Positions 1 to 12,622 of a stretch of 64,000 bases of DNA are shown piece by piece (positions within the stretch are counted from its first letter, which is position 1; the number at the start of each line of letters is the position of its first letter). Below the pieces are notes generated by a model that had not been told where the DNA came from, made no database searches, and worked only from the letters and a program-made list of their open reading frames with translations. The DNA lies in NCBI GenBank assembly GCA_029207755.1, contig JARCOQ010000007.1, positions 41,373,656 to 41,437,655 on the forward strand, written 5' to 3'. The position numbers and the translations under genes are program-made. The DNA is from Chamaea fasciata (Eukaryota > Chordata > Aves > Passeriformes > Sylviidae).

Positions 1-891
1 CAAAAAAGATCTCAGACCATTAAGGGAATGTAGACCATTAGTTGGTGGGCAGAGTTGATTGATCCAGGAGCGTCTATGCGGGCAAGCTTCAGACCCCCCA
101 GTACCTCCCAGTTAATCCATTTAGCACTGTGTTTGCATGTTTGCTGAGGCATTCAAAGGGGCTTTATGGAAAGAAGGAATTCTCTATAATGAATGGAAAC
201 AAACAAGATCAAAAGGCAGAGATAAGAAAACAGACAGGATTTCAAACCTAACCTGTGTTTAAACTGAGTGGCTGTCAATATTAATAACATAAAGCAGCAG
301 TGAAGTGTGGCTGACACATGCCGGGTAGAGAATGCTTTGAGACATCTGAAAATCCCATCAGAAATTGCAAAGGCAAATGTAATTAGCATGTCTGGAATTG
401 TCTTAATTCATTTGGTTTATATTGTCTTGAGAAGCTGGCAAGGATCCTCTGCACATAGCTTGTGCAGGCACGACTTTTTCCTTTTCCAGTCCTTTTACCC
501 CTTTTTGGCAGTCTATATATGGAGGTAGGGGGTGATGCTAACACAGGATGTTCCTGCCTGTGGCATAAGACACTTTCTCAATGTATTCAGGATTCAAGAC
601 TTGTTGGAATTTCAGACCCTACTTGTCAGTTCTACATGCTGGAAGAATTCAGTTTTGCTCTGTCTAAACATGCAGGTCAGAAGACGGAGGCATTATCAGA
701 ATGGTGTGGAGGCCTGTGGCTGGGCTTGCTGATGCTGATGTAGGCTGGGAGAGCAAAGTTGTGTGAAGGAAAAAGTGGAGACCAGTGTGAGATACTGAAA
801 AGGGTAATGGCTCAGACATTTTTAAAATCACTGAGGAACTTTGCCCATTGTACCAAACTGTGCAAAGAAGCAACCGCTAATCTGTGACCTC
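1..891. other. Unique non-coding DNA
   Basis: I see no gene or known repeat in this AT-leaning stretch. The short open frames begin and end at random and have no supporting splice signals. It leads directly into the C-run and A-run at 897-922 that lie at the left edge of an LTR. Confidence 0.6.
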
Positions 892-1795
892 TGAAGCCCC
901 CCCCCTCAAAAAAAAAAAAAAGAAAAGCCTCCTGATGGGAATTTGGACCATGAGTTAAGCCACCTGATGGGACAAGTAAACAAGGCTGGGGGAGGAGAAT
1001 GTATCCGCAGGGAAAGCCAAACTCAGCAGCTGTGCTGAAAATCAGCTCTGGCTAAATTTGGCAGGGGGAGGCCATAGGCCACCAATGTATTTGCTGAGGC
1101 TGGGTTTGCATACTCTTCTTCCCTCAGTGGAGGGAGGAGAAATTTTGGGTGTGTGATGGTGTAACGTCTGGTCAGGATAATGCAGAGGAGCCGAACACCC
1201 TGAACGCCAGAGGCTATATGCCAGATAAGGAGACCCTGTGGAGAATCCCCCCTTACACAAATAGGCTTAGTTGTAAAACTTCCCGCCCTGCCTCTGGAAA
1301 GGTCACATTCACGTGGGACATTCACATGAGAGGCAGCTGTCATTTAAAAGGTGTCATAAACCATCAAAGACCCCCAATGTGCCCCCAGGCTCATATCTGA
1401 GGCAGTCCACCAGAGGACTGCACATGATCCAAAGTGTTGCAACAGATCCAGAATTGGTTGCAGGAGACAGCGTAAAACTCTCCCCCACAGGGTAAGTGCT
1501 GGGACATTCCCACATATATATGAACTATATTAATCCATAGAACTCTGTGTTTTGTGGGACCCCCACCACTGAGAAGACTGAACAAGAGGACCAATGGGAT
1601 GCTACTGCCCCACAGAGTTGTGGTATCTTTTTACTTAATTTGTCTCTCACTCTCTCCCCTTCCCCCGCTTTTCTATTTCTTTCTATCTGTCTTTCTCCCT
1701 CACATTTACTGTTAAATAAAATCCATACTATTGACTTTGGCATGTGGTCTTGTTTGCTCTTTAATTTGGGCAGAGGCATCTCTGTAATAATTTCA
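892..1795 (+). mobile_element. Probable solo LTR, endogenous retrovirus
   Basis: About 0.9 kb with the anatomy of a retroviral LTR. It has a possible TG start at 892 followed by a C-run and A-run, and an AATAAA polyadenylation signal at 1715-1720. A GT-rich stretch follows, then a tail ending in CA near 1795. The tail (gggcagaggcatctctgtaa) resembles the U5 end of avian ERV LTRs. No internal retroviral sequence lies on either side, so it appears to be a solo LTR. I see no clear target-site duplication, so both ends are approximate. The retroviral class is unassigned. Confidence 0.45.
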
Positions 1796-4700
1796 AAAAT
1801 TGGATCTCAACAGCAAGTGATGCTGTTAGTCAAAACCAAGGGTGGTTGAACTGACTCTGGACGTGCACTGCCTTTGTAGGACCAGACCCAAATGTAGATA
1901 CAGTACAATGAGCAGTGCAAAACCAACAGGTGAAGGGACAGATTGGAGAAATCAGGTTTAAAGGAAATGCAGGAGCTGAAACTGCAGTTTAATGTATGTA
2001 CAAGTGCACATTTAGCAGGCAGTGGCTGATGACAACACAGGGATTTTGGGGCTCCACAGTAAATTTCCAAAGCCATTTTCTCAGCAGATTAGTGTGTAAC
2101 CCAGGAAATCAATAACCAAAAAAATGTGGTTTATGTTGAAGCTGGCAAACAGGTATAAAATCACAGTAAAAAATGCAGAATGACTACACTCTCATGTCTG
2201 AATAAACACATCTGGTGGAATTGTGGGAGGGCTACACGGCACTCAGCTACATTTTTTTGATGGGACTTTGGCAATGGAGGGAGAGCCTCTGCTGGAATAT
2301 TTGGCAGGATTTGAAGCACTGGTGGTGGGAGTACCTTGTGAGCTCAGGGTGCAGAGCAGGCTGCTTTTAGTGTCAATCAGGGCACTGGCCCTATACAGGG
2401 TGGGTCAGCACCACAAGTGTCAGCTGTAAAGAGACATGATTTGATTTAATGAACTCATCCAGGCAACTAAAGGGCTAATATGATTCCTAAAATACAAACA
2501 CTACAGGGAAATCTATTAACTGTGACTAAAATAAAAGCTTAGCTGGAAGTGAATCACAGACCCAGCTGTCACAGAGCAGTGGTTCCTGGCTGCTAAGTCA
2601 TGAGCACAGTACACAGAACACAAGTGCATGGGCATTGCTAACCCCAAGACTCCTGACTAGTTCTGAAGAATATCTGCTATTTCTAGTCAGGTTTATGTGT
2701 CAGTGCTGGCACTGCTGACACCATTTCAGAGCTGGTAAAGAAACAGAGTGACAGCACTGCAACACCAAGCCAGGTGGAGAAAGCAAGGTGAGTGAATAGC
2801 ACAGTTTGGAGGAGAAAGGAGAAGACAGCTGTGACAATAGTTGAAGTAGAATAAAAGGGCTGAGGAGGTCATACAAACAGATGCAGAGCATTGCTTGATT
2901 TCTAAATGAATCTCAGCTGTAGAAATGCTGTTCTTGAGCCAACAGGTTGCTGCTGTAGCCTGGATCCACAGTCAAGGAGAGAGAGCTGGTGAGAGCAGTG
3001 GGCAAAAGTAGATTTTCTGTGAAGTAGCTGTGTGGATGTCAAGACAAGCTCTGGGTGAGTAAGGCCAGACAGAATGAGATGGAATCAAAAAAGAAAATGG
3101 GATGATAGCAAGAGACTACAGACCATCTTTCCAGGTGATGTCTTGGTTTGAATTGTCTATGGCCACACTGGCATTGAAATATCAAGTGAACTGCTGCTCT
3201 TGCTTCCCTGGGGGAATGGTCAGAGCTGAAATAACTCAGCAGCCCTGGGATGGTGCATTTGTTTTTATTTCAAAACATAATGATATTATTTCTCCCCTCC
3301 TACTGCCCTTTTTTTCCCAAGTGTTTAGAACTGGTATTTCTGCTATAACTAGGTCAGGGGACCTAAGTAGGTCAGGGTGAACTCTCTAAATGTGGCGGAT
3401 CTAGAAGCAAAGCTGGAGAGGGAGGACCTGACTGTGTGTGTAAACAAAAGGTGGCAAGCTGGGCCTAGTGGGAGGGATGATCCCTCAGGAAAGTGGTGAG
3501 AGCTGAGGAACACCTGTGTGTGAACTGAGACTGGAAAGTGAGGTGTGCGGCAGGGAACAGGGTCTGAGTGAGCAAGAAGGTTTGGGAATGGAGTATGAGC
3601 TGAGGGGATGAGTAGGGAAGAGAATGGGATTACAACTGTAGATGTGAGGAGTGTAAAAGAAAGGGTGAAAGGGTTAGAGAGGAGCTAAGGCTGAAGAGGG
3701 AAAGAGCATGGGATGTGTAGATGGGAGCAGCTTAGAAGGACTGGGAATGGGGTTGCATGGAGGACAGAAGGTGGCAAAACATGGGGAAAAGGCTTAGATG
3801 GTGACAAAGGTATCTGAGAGGGAAAGAGTGTGAAGGGCACAACCCGGGATGATGTTTTTAACTAATGAGTGGAAAATGAGAGATCAGGGAGAGAAGAATG
3901 TGATATTCACATACTGTGAAGCTGCCAATCCCAGCAGAGGTATGGTGAAGCCATCATTATGTTCTTTCCCTCCTCTGTGGGAAGGGTGAGCATGCTGATG
4001 GCAAAATTACAGAAGAGAAGGGGCCTGTGACTGTGCTTGTACTTCTCAGTTGCCCCTCATTTTGCAGGGGCACTGCTGACTTTGATGTCAAAGCTCTGAC
4101 TCCCATCCACGGTTTGGTGTTCTCCTGCTGGAGTCATCAAAATTTGCTTCCCTCAAAAGCAAAGATGTTGAAGTTGCAGCAATGGGAAGAGATGTTTACA
4201 TCAAAGGGAGGAACCCCCAGGGTTTGAAAGTTAATAATTTTTATGTGTCTAATTTTGTGCCTTAGTCACCCAGTGCCTTGCATGTTTGCAGTTGCCAGGT
4301 TGAAAATGATGCATATGACCTTGTCGGACCCCTCAAACTGTCGTTCTATGAAAATGTGGAGACTTCATTTCCCCATTTGCAGCATCTCCCTCCTTCTTTT
4401 ATCGCATTTTAAGTATATTCATGGGTGCAGAATCCATGCCTCTGTGCAGGCTACGTCTGCTAAGGGAGAGCATTCTGGGTCTGCTTCACACACTTGGGAA
4501 TACTTCTTTCTGAACTGAGTAGGACACTGCATTGCACAGTACCTTGCGGTCTCTCAGGCAGCTTATGTCTGCATTCAGCCCAGCTCCCAGAGCTCCTCTC
4601 CTGCTAATGGCTATGCTGCCCCATTACGGTGTGTGTAGTGCTGCTCAGAGGACAGAGTGGCAGCCTGCAGGGAGAGTTGTCCTGTTTTATTATTATTGTC

Positions 4701-6790
4701 AGCCCTGGCTGTAAGATCCACTGGGGCAGTGTTGGCAGTGGTGCAACCAGAGCTGACATCTGAGGCTTGTGTACAGAGGTCTGCTGTACCTGAGTCCTTG
4801 TCAATGGTCCTTACTCCCATAGTTGCCCTATTAATACTGAAAGTAATTTTAGTTTTCTTCTTCCATGGAAGTTATTAGTCCTGACCTAGCTGCTGCTTAA
4901 GTTTTACTGGGTTTATCTTTTTCTGTTTGTTTTGGATAGCTATTACATGGCGCCCTCCTGAAATTTGCCTCTTAGGACTAAAAGCAGTGGATTTGGAAGA
5001 GAAAGAAGAAGAACAAAAAAGAAATGTTTGTTAAGGAGGAGGTGTGTCTCCTAGTTACGCTAGCTTGGTGAGCCTTCCCTTTTTCACTAGCAGAGATGTT
5101 GGCTATGAAGGGGGTATGCAGCTTTGGTTCTAGCAGCCAAATCCACTGATCAGCTTTGGGCCATTGGTAGTTCTGGAGTCTTAAATTTATAAAGTCATCT
5201 CTGCATAGGCTCTGCAAACAGATGTAATCAGCTGGAAATCAGTGGGCAGTGATTAGATAGACCTGAGAGGGATATAGTGTTGTATTGCTGAGATTTTAAT
5301 AAATAATGTCTGACATTATTCTTATGTACCAGCATATATATCCTCCAAGAACAGGGCAAGAAAGACTTTAGGATATTGACTTTAAGTTTTTTTGTTGATT
5401 GTTTGGGATTTTTAAAATCAAAATCACTATGTGAATGCAAGAGCAAGACAGGGCAGCAGCATTCACTCTTCTACTGGCAGTAGAGCAGATTTGTCTATGG
5501 ACACTCTGCAATATTCTAATAGGAGTAGAGGGTAAAGTTGGATTCTTGTACAGAACAGTTGGATATCTCACCTGGGGATGTTCTTTAGGATGAATTAAGC
5601 CTTTGGATAATCCTAACTTGTTGTAATTCCAAAGGTGTAATTTGATGGCACTCTATAGTGACCAGTTTAAGAGTTTTAAGCAAAAACCTTTAAAAAATTT
5701 GAGAAACATAAAAACATGTTTGGTTGTTTTTTTCCCCCCCAGTTATTTCAGAGGTTTTTTTCACAGTGAAAATTTTCCTCAGTACTTTAATTTAGTAGAA
5801 AAAATGGAGTACAGTTATTAACTTCCTTTGGGCTATAATTTATAGCCATTTGATCTTTTTTCTTTACTCTCAATACTACTACTGACCATGACTACTTATA
5901 TTACTTTAAAAAAATGCAAAACAAATATGAACTTATTTTGATGGTGAAATGTGCCTTGAAAGAAAATATTATAGTTAAATATTTCCAAATATTTCATTTG
6001 ATTAAATGCCATCAAATTATGTGGAAACCAGACTGCAATTTGAAAAGCTGACCTGTCCAAGTGAAGCAGGGAATTAATGTCACAACTTTGTAATTAAGTT
6101 ATTTGAATACAAACACAGATTTTGCCAAATCAGTAACAACTTTCCAGAACTGTGAATGACAGCATCTGATATGTTATTATTACCCCAACTATTATTATTA
6201 TTAGAGTTAAGCTTTACCCCTCTGCTTTCTTCTGTGCACATTAAGAACACAGGCCACTCTGGGACTTCACAGAGAGTTCAGACAGCACCAAAGCAGCGTA
6301 GTAACATGCATTAGACATGAGGAGGAGTCACCACAGAGATGAGGCAAACACCTGGGATTAGTGATGAGCAGAGTCACTAGAATCAGTTGTGGTATTGATA
6401 TCTCTTAAAAAGGAGCACTGAGAGTTGAAGAATTACAGAATACTCTTATGCCTTGCCTGGTTGTTATGAAATCAAAGATGAGGCTGGCATCCAGCTGGTT
6501 CAGGTCTCCACTTGAATGTGTTTCTTCCTCTCTCAGCTCTCCACTTTTTTTTTTTTTTTTTAATGTGCTCCTTTCTTAGTACCTTCAAAAGCACCTCTGT
6601 GCGTCGCCACCCAGTGTCACTTCCATAACAGCTCAGCTCTGTGCTGCTTCCCAGGCATCTTCCTCGTACCTTGCTGGTTTCTTAAGGAGGCTCTGTGGTT
6701 TACAGAACCCTTACACTTCCCTGGCAGAGACAATGTTGTGTCACTCCTAGCTTCAAAATGCAGCAGATGGGGGACCCACATACTAGTTAA
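1796..6790. other. Unique non-coding DNA with a purine-rich tract
   Basis: No gene is recognised. From about 3480 to 3900 the + strand is strongly A/G-rich (repeated gag, gga and aag words), without a strict repeat unit. A run of T lies at about 6546-6562. The part from 5940 to 6190 is AT-rich with many TAAT-type words and may be a conserved non-coding element (see findings). Confidence 0.55.
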
Positions 6791-6990
6791 GATCATAGAA
6801 TGGTTTGGATCAGAGGGGGCGTTGAAGATCATCTCATTCCAGCCCCCTGTCATAGGCAGATTTTGAGCAAAATCAGGTTGCTCAAAGTCCTGTCCAACTT
6901 GGCCTTGATCACTTCCAGACATGGGACATCCACAACTTCTGTGGGCAACCTGTTCCAGTTCCTCATTTCCTTTTGTAAGCCTGAGAGTTA
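6791..6990 (-). mobile_element. CR1 LINE 3' end fragment
   Basis: The + strand opens with atcatagaatggtttgg, the reverse complement of the CR1 3' terminus. It continues with the usual 3' untranslated and end-of-ORF2 words (gatcatctcattccagcccc, then cacttccagacatgggacatcc). The element is therefore on the minus strand and severely 5'-truncated, as most avian CR1 copies are. Confidence 0.85.
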
Positions 6991-7582
6991 AAAGCTTTTT
7001 AGGGAGAGATAGGAAGGAAACCTGTTACACATATGGGGAGAAATCTAATCACGTATATCTGCTGGGAGCATCTGCAAATGAAGGAAGAGAAGGAAGGTTA
7101 GGAGTGTGTTTAGCAGAAGGTTGCCTAGCAAGTAAGATATGAAGATGCAGAAAAATAGTTATTAAACTATTGACACTACGTGTAGCACTACCAAAACCTT
7201 TAATCTGCTAACAAGTCTTATATTAAATTACAAAGATAACTCCACGGTTGCATTTTATGATTTCTGCACATCAAATACGGTGTTGATGTCAGCTTTTGCC
7301 CTGGACTAGTAGTATGCCCAAGAGAAGGCTATAGGGGCATATTTTCATTATACAAGATGTTGAAAAGGCCTTTCATAACTTTTCAGGTAGATTCTGTGTT
7401 GCTTTCCTCTTTGCTTAATCTTTGACGCTTAACTGTTTCTTTGAAATGTATCCAATTCTTCCTACACGTAAACTACATGCAAGATGTGTCAGTAGCACTG
7501 ACACACACATTCCTACAGAGGGTCTTATGGTATGCTGGGAACCTGATCTTCACTGTGCCACTAGGGCAGAAAGATTTTGTGT
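6991..7582. other. Unique non-coding DNA
   Basis: No gene, repeat or RNA is recognised between the CR1 fragment and the MIR-like relic. Confidence 0.5.
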
Positions 7583-7765
7583 TCTGGGCCCTGACCTGCA
7601 GCTCTGGAGATCTGCATTTAATTTTCAGTTCTGCCACTTACTTCCCAAGTGACCTTGTGCGAGTCATTTATTCTCTCAGCATTTAATTATCACCCTTTTG
7701 CAGATGAGAAGTTGACACTTCTCTGCCTTCCAGAGAGTAATGTGAGGATAAATTCATCAACCTTC
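7583..7765 (+). repeat. MIR-like ancient SINE relic
   Basis: The order of words follows the MIR core: a ttctgccacttac block, then gtgaccttgtgcgagtcat, then ctctcagc, a degraded 'cctttttgcagatgagaa' block, and finally a tgtgaggataaattcatc tail. This matches the MIR SINE order of CTGCCACTTAC, GTGACCTTGGGCAAGTCA and a GTGAGGATTAAAT tail. Copies are very old and few in birds. The assignment is by eye, and an alignment should be run. Confidence 0.6.
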
Positions 7766-10700
7766 ATGTTCTGCTGTGAACAATGGGAGTTCACTGAGGC
7801 AAAGCAAAGTCCAATGAGGAGATGAGACAGCATAGGGAACCAAAGCAAGGATGAAGCCCATTTTAACTAGCTAGAGAGCTGTCCTGGATGAAGAGAGTGT
7901 ATGATGTCTTGCAAGGATTTACATCAATCCTCTGAGTGTGCAGTGCTATGACCTCAGTATCCTAGACTTCATTATAGTGACAAACTGGAGGATGGGGGAA
8001 CACGAGGTTCCTAGGTTTCTTTTAGTAAGTAGTCATCAGATGGCTCATTCGCTTATGTCACTTTTTTGTGATGCTCCTGCCTTTTCATTTCTGTAGCTAG
8101 TCTGAGTCAAGCAAAGAAAATGGTCATTTACTGAGATTACAGAATGTGGGTTGTATTGCAAATAGGAGGAAAAGGTGCAAAGCATAAAAATGCTCCCTTG
8201 GAGAGAAAATGTTCCACATCAGTCTGTGTTGTCATTATGATTTATTGTTCTAGAACAGTTGAACATTTCTATTCTCACTGCCAAAGGATTTCAACTGTAT
8301 GGGACATTTCCAGCATTCCATAAGGAGATGGCTTCCATTTTTACAGGTGACAGCTGTGGGTCTTGATCACATGAACATATATCTTGACTTCGGAGTGAAG
8401 TTTTTTAAAAAGTAGGTGCAATTCAGAGGAGTAGAATTGCTGCTGAGGTGTTGGAGTCAGCTGCCTACGTATCTCTTGACTGTGGTTAGTCACTAAGTGC
8501 ATGCCATAGACACTTAACAGTCCAGACAGTGCCTCCCTTGTCTGGATTCAGATGGAAACTTCCAAGCAGAGGACTAGCTGCCCCTTCCTTTGTAGCTGTT
8601 CATGCAAGTAATTCAAAGTTCTTGACTGGTATTTTGCAACTGTTGCTCTGCCGATGTTCACAAGGGTGGATTTCAAGTGCCTTTCACATCTTGCTCCTTC
8701 AAGAGCAGGTGAGCACTGAGCATCCTTCTGTATAGTCAGAGCATGAACTCAACCTTGAAGTCATTTGGGATGCCAAGTTACATATGGCACTTGGCCTCTT
8801 TTCAGATATGGATGAAGGCAATTGCTTGCCCCCAGTATAGCAACATACTATCAGACAGCTCTGATCTAATATTTGGTTTATTCTCCACTTCTTTTATTAA
8901 AGCTAAATGGAGCCTCAGATTTTTAGAACTTTGGAATGTCATGTTACAAGACAGACCTCTTCTCTGTTAATGGATGTTACTGACTGTGTAGATGGAAAAC
9001 ATTTATAAGAACTAGGCTTCATTATTCTTTTTTTTTTCAGGTACTGAAAATCTACCTTTCCCACTTGCTGCTTGATATTGGATTAAAGGAAGGGAAAAAA
9101 AAAGGCACTTTGCTAGTTGATTTAACTTCAGAATGAAGTTCTCTTATTTTGCAGCTTCCAGGAAATACAGTCTGTTTGGATGTGTACATTTTGGGATCTT
9201 TTGGAAGCCTTCTGCCTGTGAATCTCTTGGCTTTATAAGATGCTACTGTATCTTGGCTAGCAGGGTCCAAGATGTCAAGTAAAAAAGGAGAATAGAGACT
9301 TGGGGGACCAGTTTTTTAAATATTCAAGTGGCTAATGGTAATCTCTTTCAGTTTGAAAAAGGTGTTTGTATATCTTCAGGATGTAAGATCTAGTTGGGGA
9401 AGCAGGTTTGTGTGGGTTTGTTGTTTTTTTTTTTTTTTTTGGTTGCTTGTTTGGATTTTTTTGCTTGTTTGGGTTTTTGTTTGTTTGGGGGGTTTTGTGT
9501 GTGTGTGTGGGGGAGTGTCTTTCATTTCCTTTCTACCTCAATGGCATTTTAAGAACTTCCTTCCCATGATTTCTAATGTTAAGAAGAATTTTAGGAAAAT
9601 CAAGCAGCCTGTGAGAAATAGATGCTGCCTTTGCATCCTGGCTTCTCTGGAGTAATGTTGTAGAGGTATAAAACACGTTTCCTGTTAGGAAAAAATGTGC
9701 TGTAAAGAAGGAAGCCTAAGTAAATATACAATAAAGAGATGTATAAAAGTGTCTTCAAGAGACAATTCACGGCTCTGTTAGTATCACAACGAGATTTTTG
9801 TGGGGGTTTTTAAAGGCCCTTGCTGTAGTACAGGGAATGACTCTCATGCCAAACTTTAAACCCCATGCTGAAAACAAACAGCCAGCATGTTCTCAGCCTT
9901 TTCAGCATCTGTTAAATAAGGCAGTATAAAGAGCTGTGCTGTGGATATTAGAGGCTTGGCACACTCCTAGTATAGCTGTCACTGGGAAAAGGTATTTATA
10001 AAATGTGCTATGGAGCAAATATGGTATTGCTGCTAATAGTGAAGCAGCCCCAGCAGAATGCCTTTGGAACTCACATGAGGTATGATAATGCAACAAGACC
10101 TTTCATCAAAAAATTGCAGAGTGGGGAATGAACAAAATCTTCCTCTTCCTGCAGTGTGTCAGGTCATATGGGTGGGTACAGCTGATACTTCGGCACACGT
10201 AACAGAACTTGGCAACAGGAAGTGAAGGGAAGTCACATGCTTAGCAGAAACTTCAAGGGCACACTCAGGAGACGGAATGTAATTACTCAATTTGGATTTT
10301 AGCCATGACAGTGAGTTAACCCTCAGAGCAAGTATGGTTTTATTTATCTCTCTTCCCCATCCTGAGAGTTCTGAAGATTAGAGGTAGGCACTTAGGACCC
10401 TTTATCTAATTTTTTTGATAAGCTTTTTCTACAACTTGCATTCTTATATTATCTGAGCTTTAAAAACATTAATTAATTTAGTCTAATATATATCTGTGAC
10501 TCTGAGAAGTATTTTCCCTGCTGCCTTTTCCCACTTAGGAATGGTCCCTGAGAGAAGTATAAGACTGGGGGAGTTTGCTTTGCCTCTTGCATTGGGGATT
10601 ACAGTTTTAGTTGCTGTCCTTTTTCACAAGGGAAGGGAATAAATATGCAGGTTAGAAAACAATGGGTAATTTAATGAGTCTCAAAAGACCTGGTGGAAAA

Positions 10701-10969
10701 CAGGGCATTTCCCCTCACTGCTGCCCCTACTCATGATGAGTGCAGAATGAGGGGCCAATCACTGTATATTTCATGAACAAAATATCAAGTTTGTTCCTGT
10801 ATAGTGTATTGCATGTTAGGCAGCTGGCCTGTCCCCGCTTCCTTCTGGCTGACAGTAGGATTCTCTGATCAGGTAAGGTTTCCTGTTATGTGAGCCCTAC
10901 CAGTGGAAGGCACATGGAAAGTGTGTGCTTCCTCTCATTAAACTGTTGCTTTTGATGAAAGAGGTGAGA
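7766..10969. other. Unique non-coding DNA
   Basis: No gene is recognised. It contains the T/G-rich simple sequence listed separately. The 106-codon open frame across 9335-9655 exists only because it runs through that simple tract. Confidence 0.5.
9421..9515. repeat. T/G-rich low-complexity tract
   Basis: A run of about 18 T is followed by ttg, tttg and gggtttttg words and a short (tg)n tract ending in a G run. It is strand-asymmetric simple sequence and likely length-polymorphic. Confidence 0.85.
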
Positions 10970-11561
10970 TGTGGTGCTGGTTTTTGTCTCAGTGGCTGGT
11001 ATGGGGCTGTGTTTTGGATTTGTGCTGAACACAGGGTTGATAATAGAGGGATATTTTTGATTATAGAGAGATATTGTTGTTGTTGCTGGGCAGGGCTTAC
11101 ATAGAGCCAAGGCCTTTTCCGCTTTCCATATGGCTAAGCTGGTGAGGAAGTTGAGGGTGGATGGGAACTTGGGAGGGGACACAGCCAGGACAGGTGACCC
11201 CAAGTGCCCAAAGGGATACTTCAGGCCTTGTGACATCATGCTTAGAATAGAAAGTGGAGGGGAGCAGAAGGAGGGGAGGGATGTTTGGAGTGATGGTGTT
11301 TGTCTTCCCAAGTCATTGTTACACGTGATGGGGCCCTGCTCTCCTGGACATGGCTGCACAACTGCCTGCCATGGGAAGTGGTGAATCTATTCCTTGTTTT
11401 GCTTTGCTTGTGGGTGTGGCTTTTATTTTGCCTACTTAAACTGGTTTTATTTCACATGAGTTTTCTAGCTTTTACCATTCTGATTCTCTGCCCGATCCTG
11501 CTGGTAGGGGGAGTAAGTGGCTGTGTGGTGCCTGGTTGCTGACTGGGGTTAAACCATGACA
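10970..11561 (+). mobile_element. Solo ERVL-type LTR
   Basis: About 590 bp starting with TG (10970) and ending ggttaaaccatgaca (11561). Internal blocks match an LTR family common in birds: a ttggatttgtgctgaacaca block near the start, ggacacagccaggacaggtgacccc, then gtgatggggccctgctctcctgg, and a gagtaagtggctgtgtggtgc tail. A related LTR flanks integrase sequence at 54,050, which supports the ERVL assignment. Nothing retroviral follows the tail here, so it is a solo LTR. I do not see a matching 5-bp target duplication. Confidence 0.75.
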
Positions 11562-12099
11562 AATGTGTTTCCCCCCAGTTTTTTAGACTATTTCCTGCAG
11601 AACAGCTGCACAGTGCTCTGAGGCTTGCTGCTGGCCAAGGCCTCTGTCAGCATAGAAATAACTAGATAGATAGTGACCCAGAATAAAAAGATAAAGGTAG
11701 GTAAAATGCAGAGAGATTACCCTCCAAGTAATATTTATTTATTTTGTAATCCATAGTCTGTAGCTATTTTTTTTGCCTTTCCCTGTCATAGGAATAGACG
11801 AGTGACAGACTGTTTAAAGTCAAGTTGTTCTTCAGGGTGCACAAATCTGAGTTCAGAGTTCTTCACAAAAGACTTCTGTACACAGAAAGGTTTAGACCCA
11901 TTGCATGCACAGACCTCTCTGCGACTTAAGCATAAGGAAAGATGCTCATACTGTGAAGTCTGGTGAGATCACAGATCTGTTGTGACCTGAGCTGCCTCTC
12001 ATCAGGAAGCCATCAGGCCAGTAAGCAAGGGCAACAGGATCTAGACTCGAAGCTCGGGTTTGTGTGCTGAAACAGTCCAAGGACACGCTGCAATGATTG
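11562..12099. other. Unique non-coding DNA
   Basis: No gene or repeat is recognised between the LTR and the CpG-rich patch. Confidence 0.5.
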
Positions 12100-12310
12100 G
12101 CAGCTCAGCCCGCCTCTCACGTCGAGCAAGTGCTGTTCGCGGGGAGGGCACAGGTAAGAGCCCGCCCGGCCAGGTGAGGCCGCGGAGGGGCTGCGGCGGG
12201 GGAGCGCCCGCGGGTTTCAGCACCGTGGACAGCGGCACCGGCCGCGGGCAGCGCGGCGCGATCGCCCTCACTCCGCCGCGGGATAACGAGCGGGTTATTT
12301 CAAGATACTT
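12100..12310. promoter_or_regulatory. Small CpG-rich patch, possible alternative promoter
   Basis: About 200 bp with dense CpG (gccgcgg, gcgcggcgcgatcg and ccgccgcgg words) inside otherwise AT-leaning DNA. An inverted CCAAT word (gattgg, about 12095-12100) lies at the left edge. Two consensus + strand donors occur, CAG|GTAAGA at 12153/12154 and CAG|GTGAGG about 20 bp further on. It could be an alternative first exon of the gene starting at about 23.8 kb, a non-coding RNA promoter, or an orphan CpG island. The open frames through it have no supporting signature. Confidence 0.4.
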
Positions 12311-12477
12311 GCTGCTTCTATAAAGTCTTTGTATGCCAAGCACTTCCCAAACACTCACTTGTCTGAAGAGAATTGTTAAAAAAAAAAAATCGAAGTTTTT
12401 TTTACAAGAGCACTCAGCAAAATGGCAGGTTTAACAGTCAGTACTTGGGCAGCACTTTTCATGCAAGGGTTTCCACG

Positions 12478-12622
12478 CACTTTGTGAATATTAATGAAGC
12501 CAGCTGCAAAATCAATCATCCCGTTATAACGTAGGTAGGCTTAATTATCCTTGTCTAGCTGGAGAAACTGAGGCAGGGAAGGATAATGTGGTTTGTCTCA
12601 GCCAATATTGAACCCGGGAAAT
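12478..12622 (-). repeat. MIR-like ancient SINE relic, antisense
   Basis: The blocks gtaggtaggcttaattatcc, then ctggagaaactgaggcaggg, then gtttgtctcagcc and ttgaacccgggaaat follow the reverse complement of the MIR core and 3' part in the right order. The match is degraded and the family call is by eye. Confidence 0.55.
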
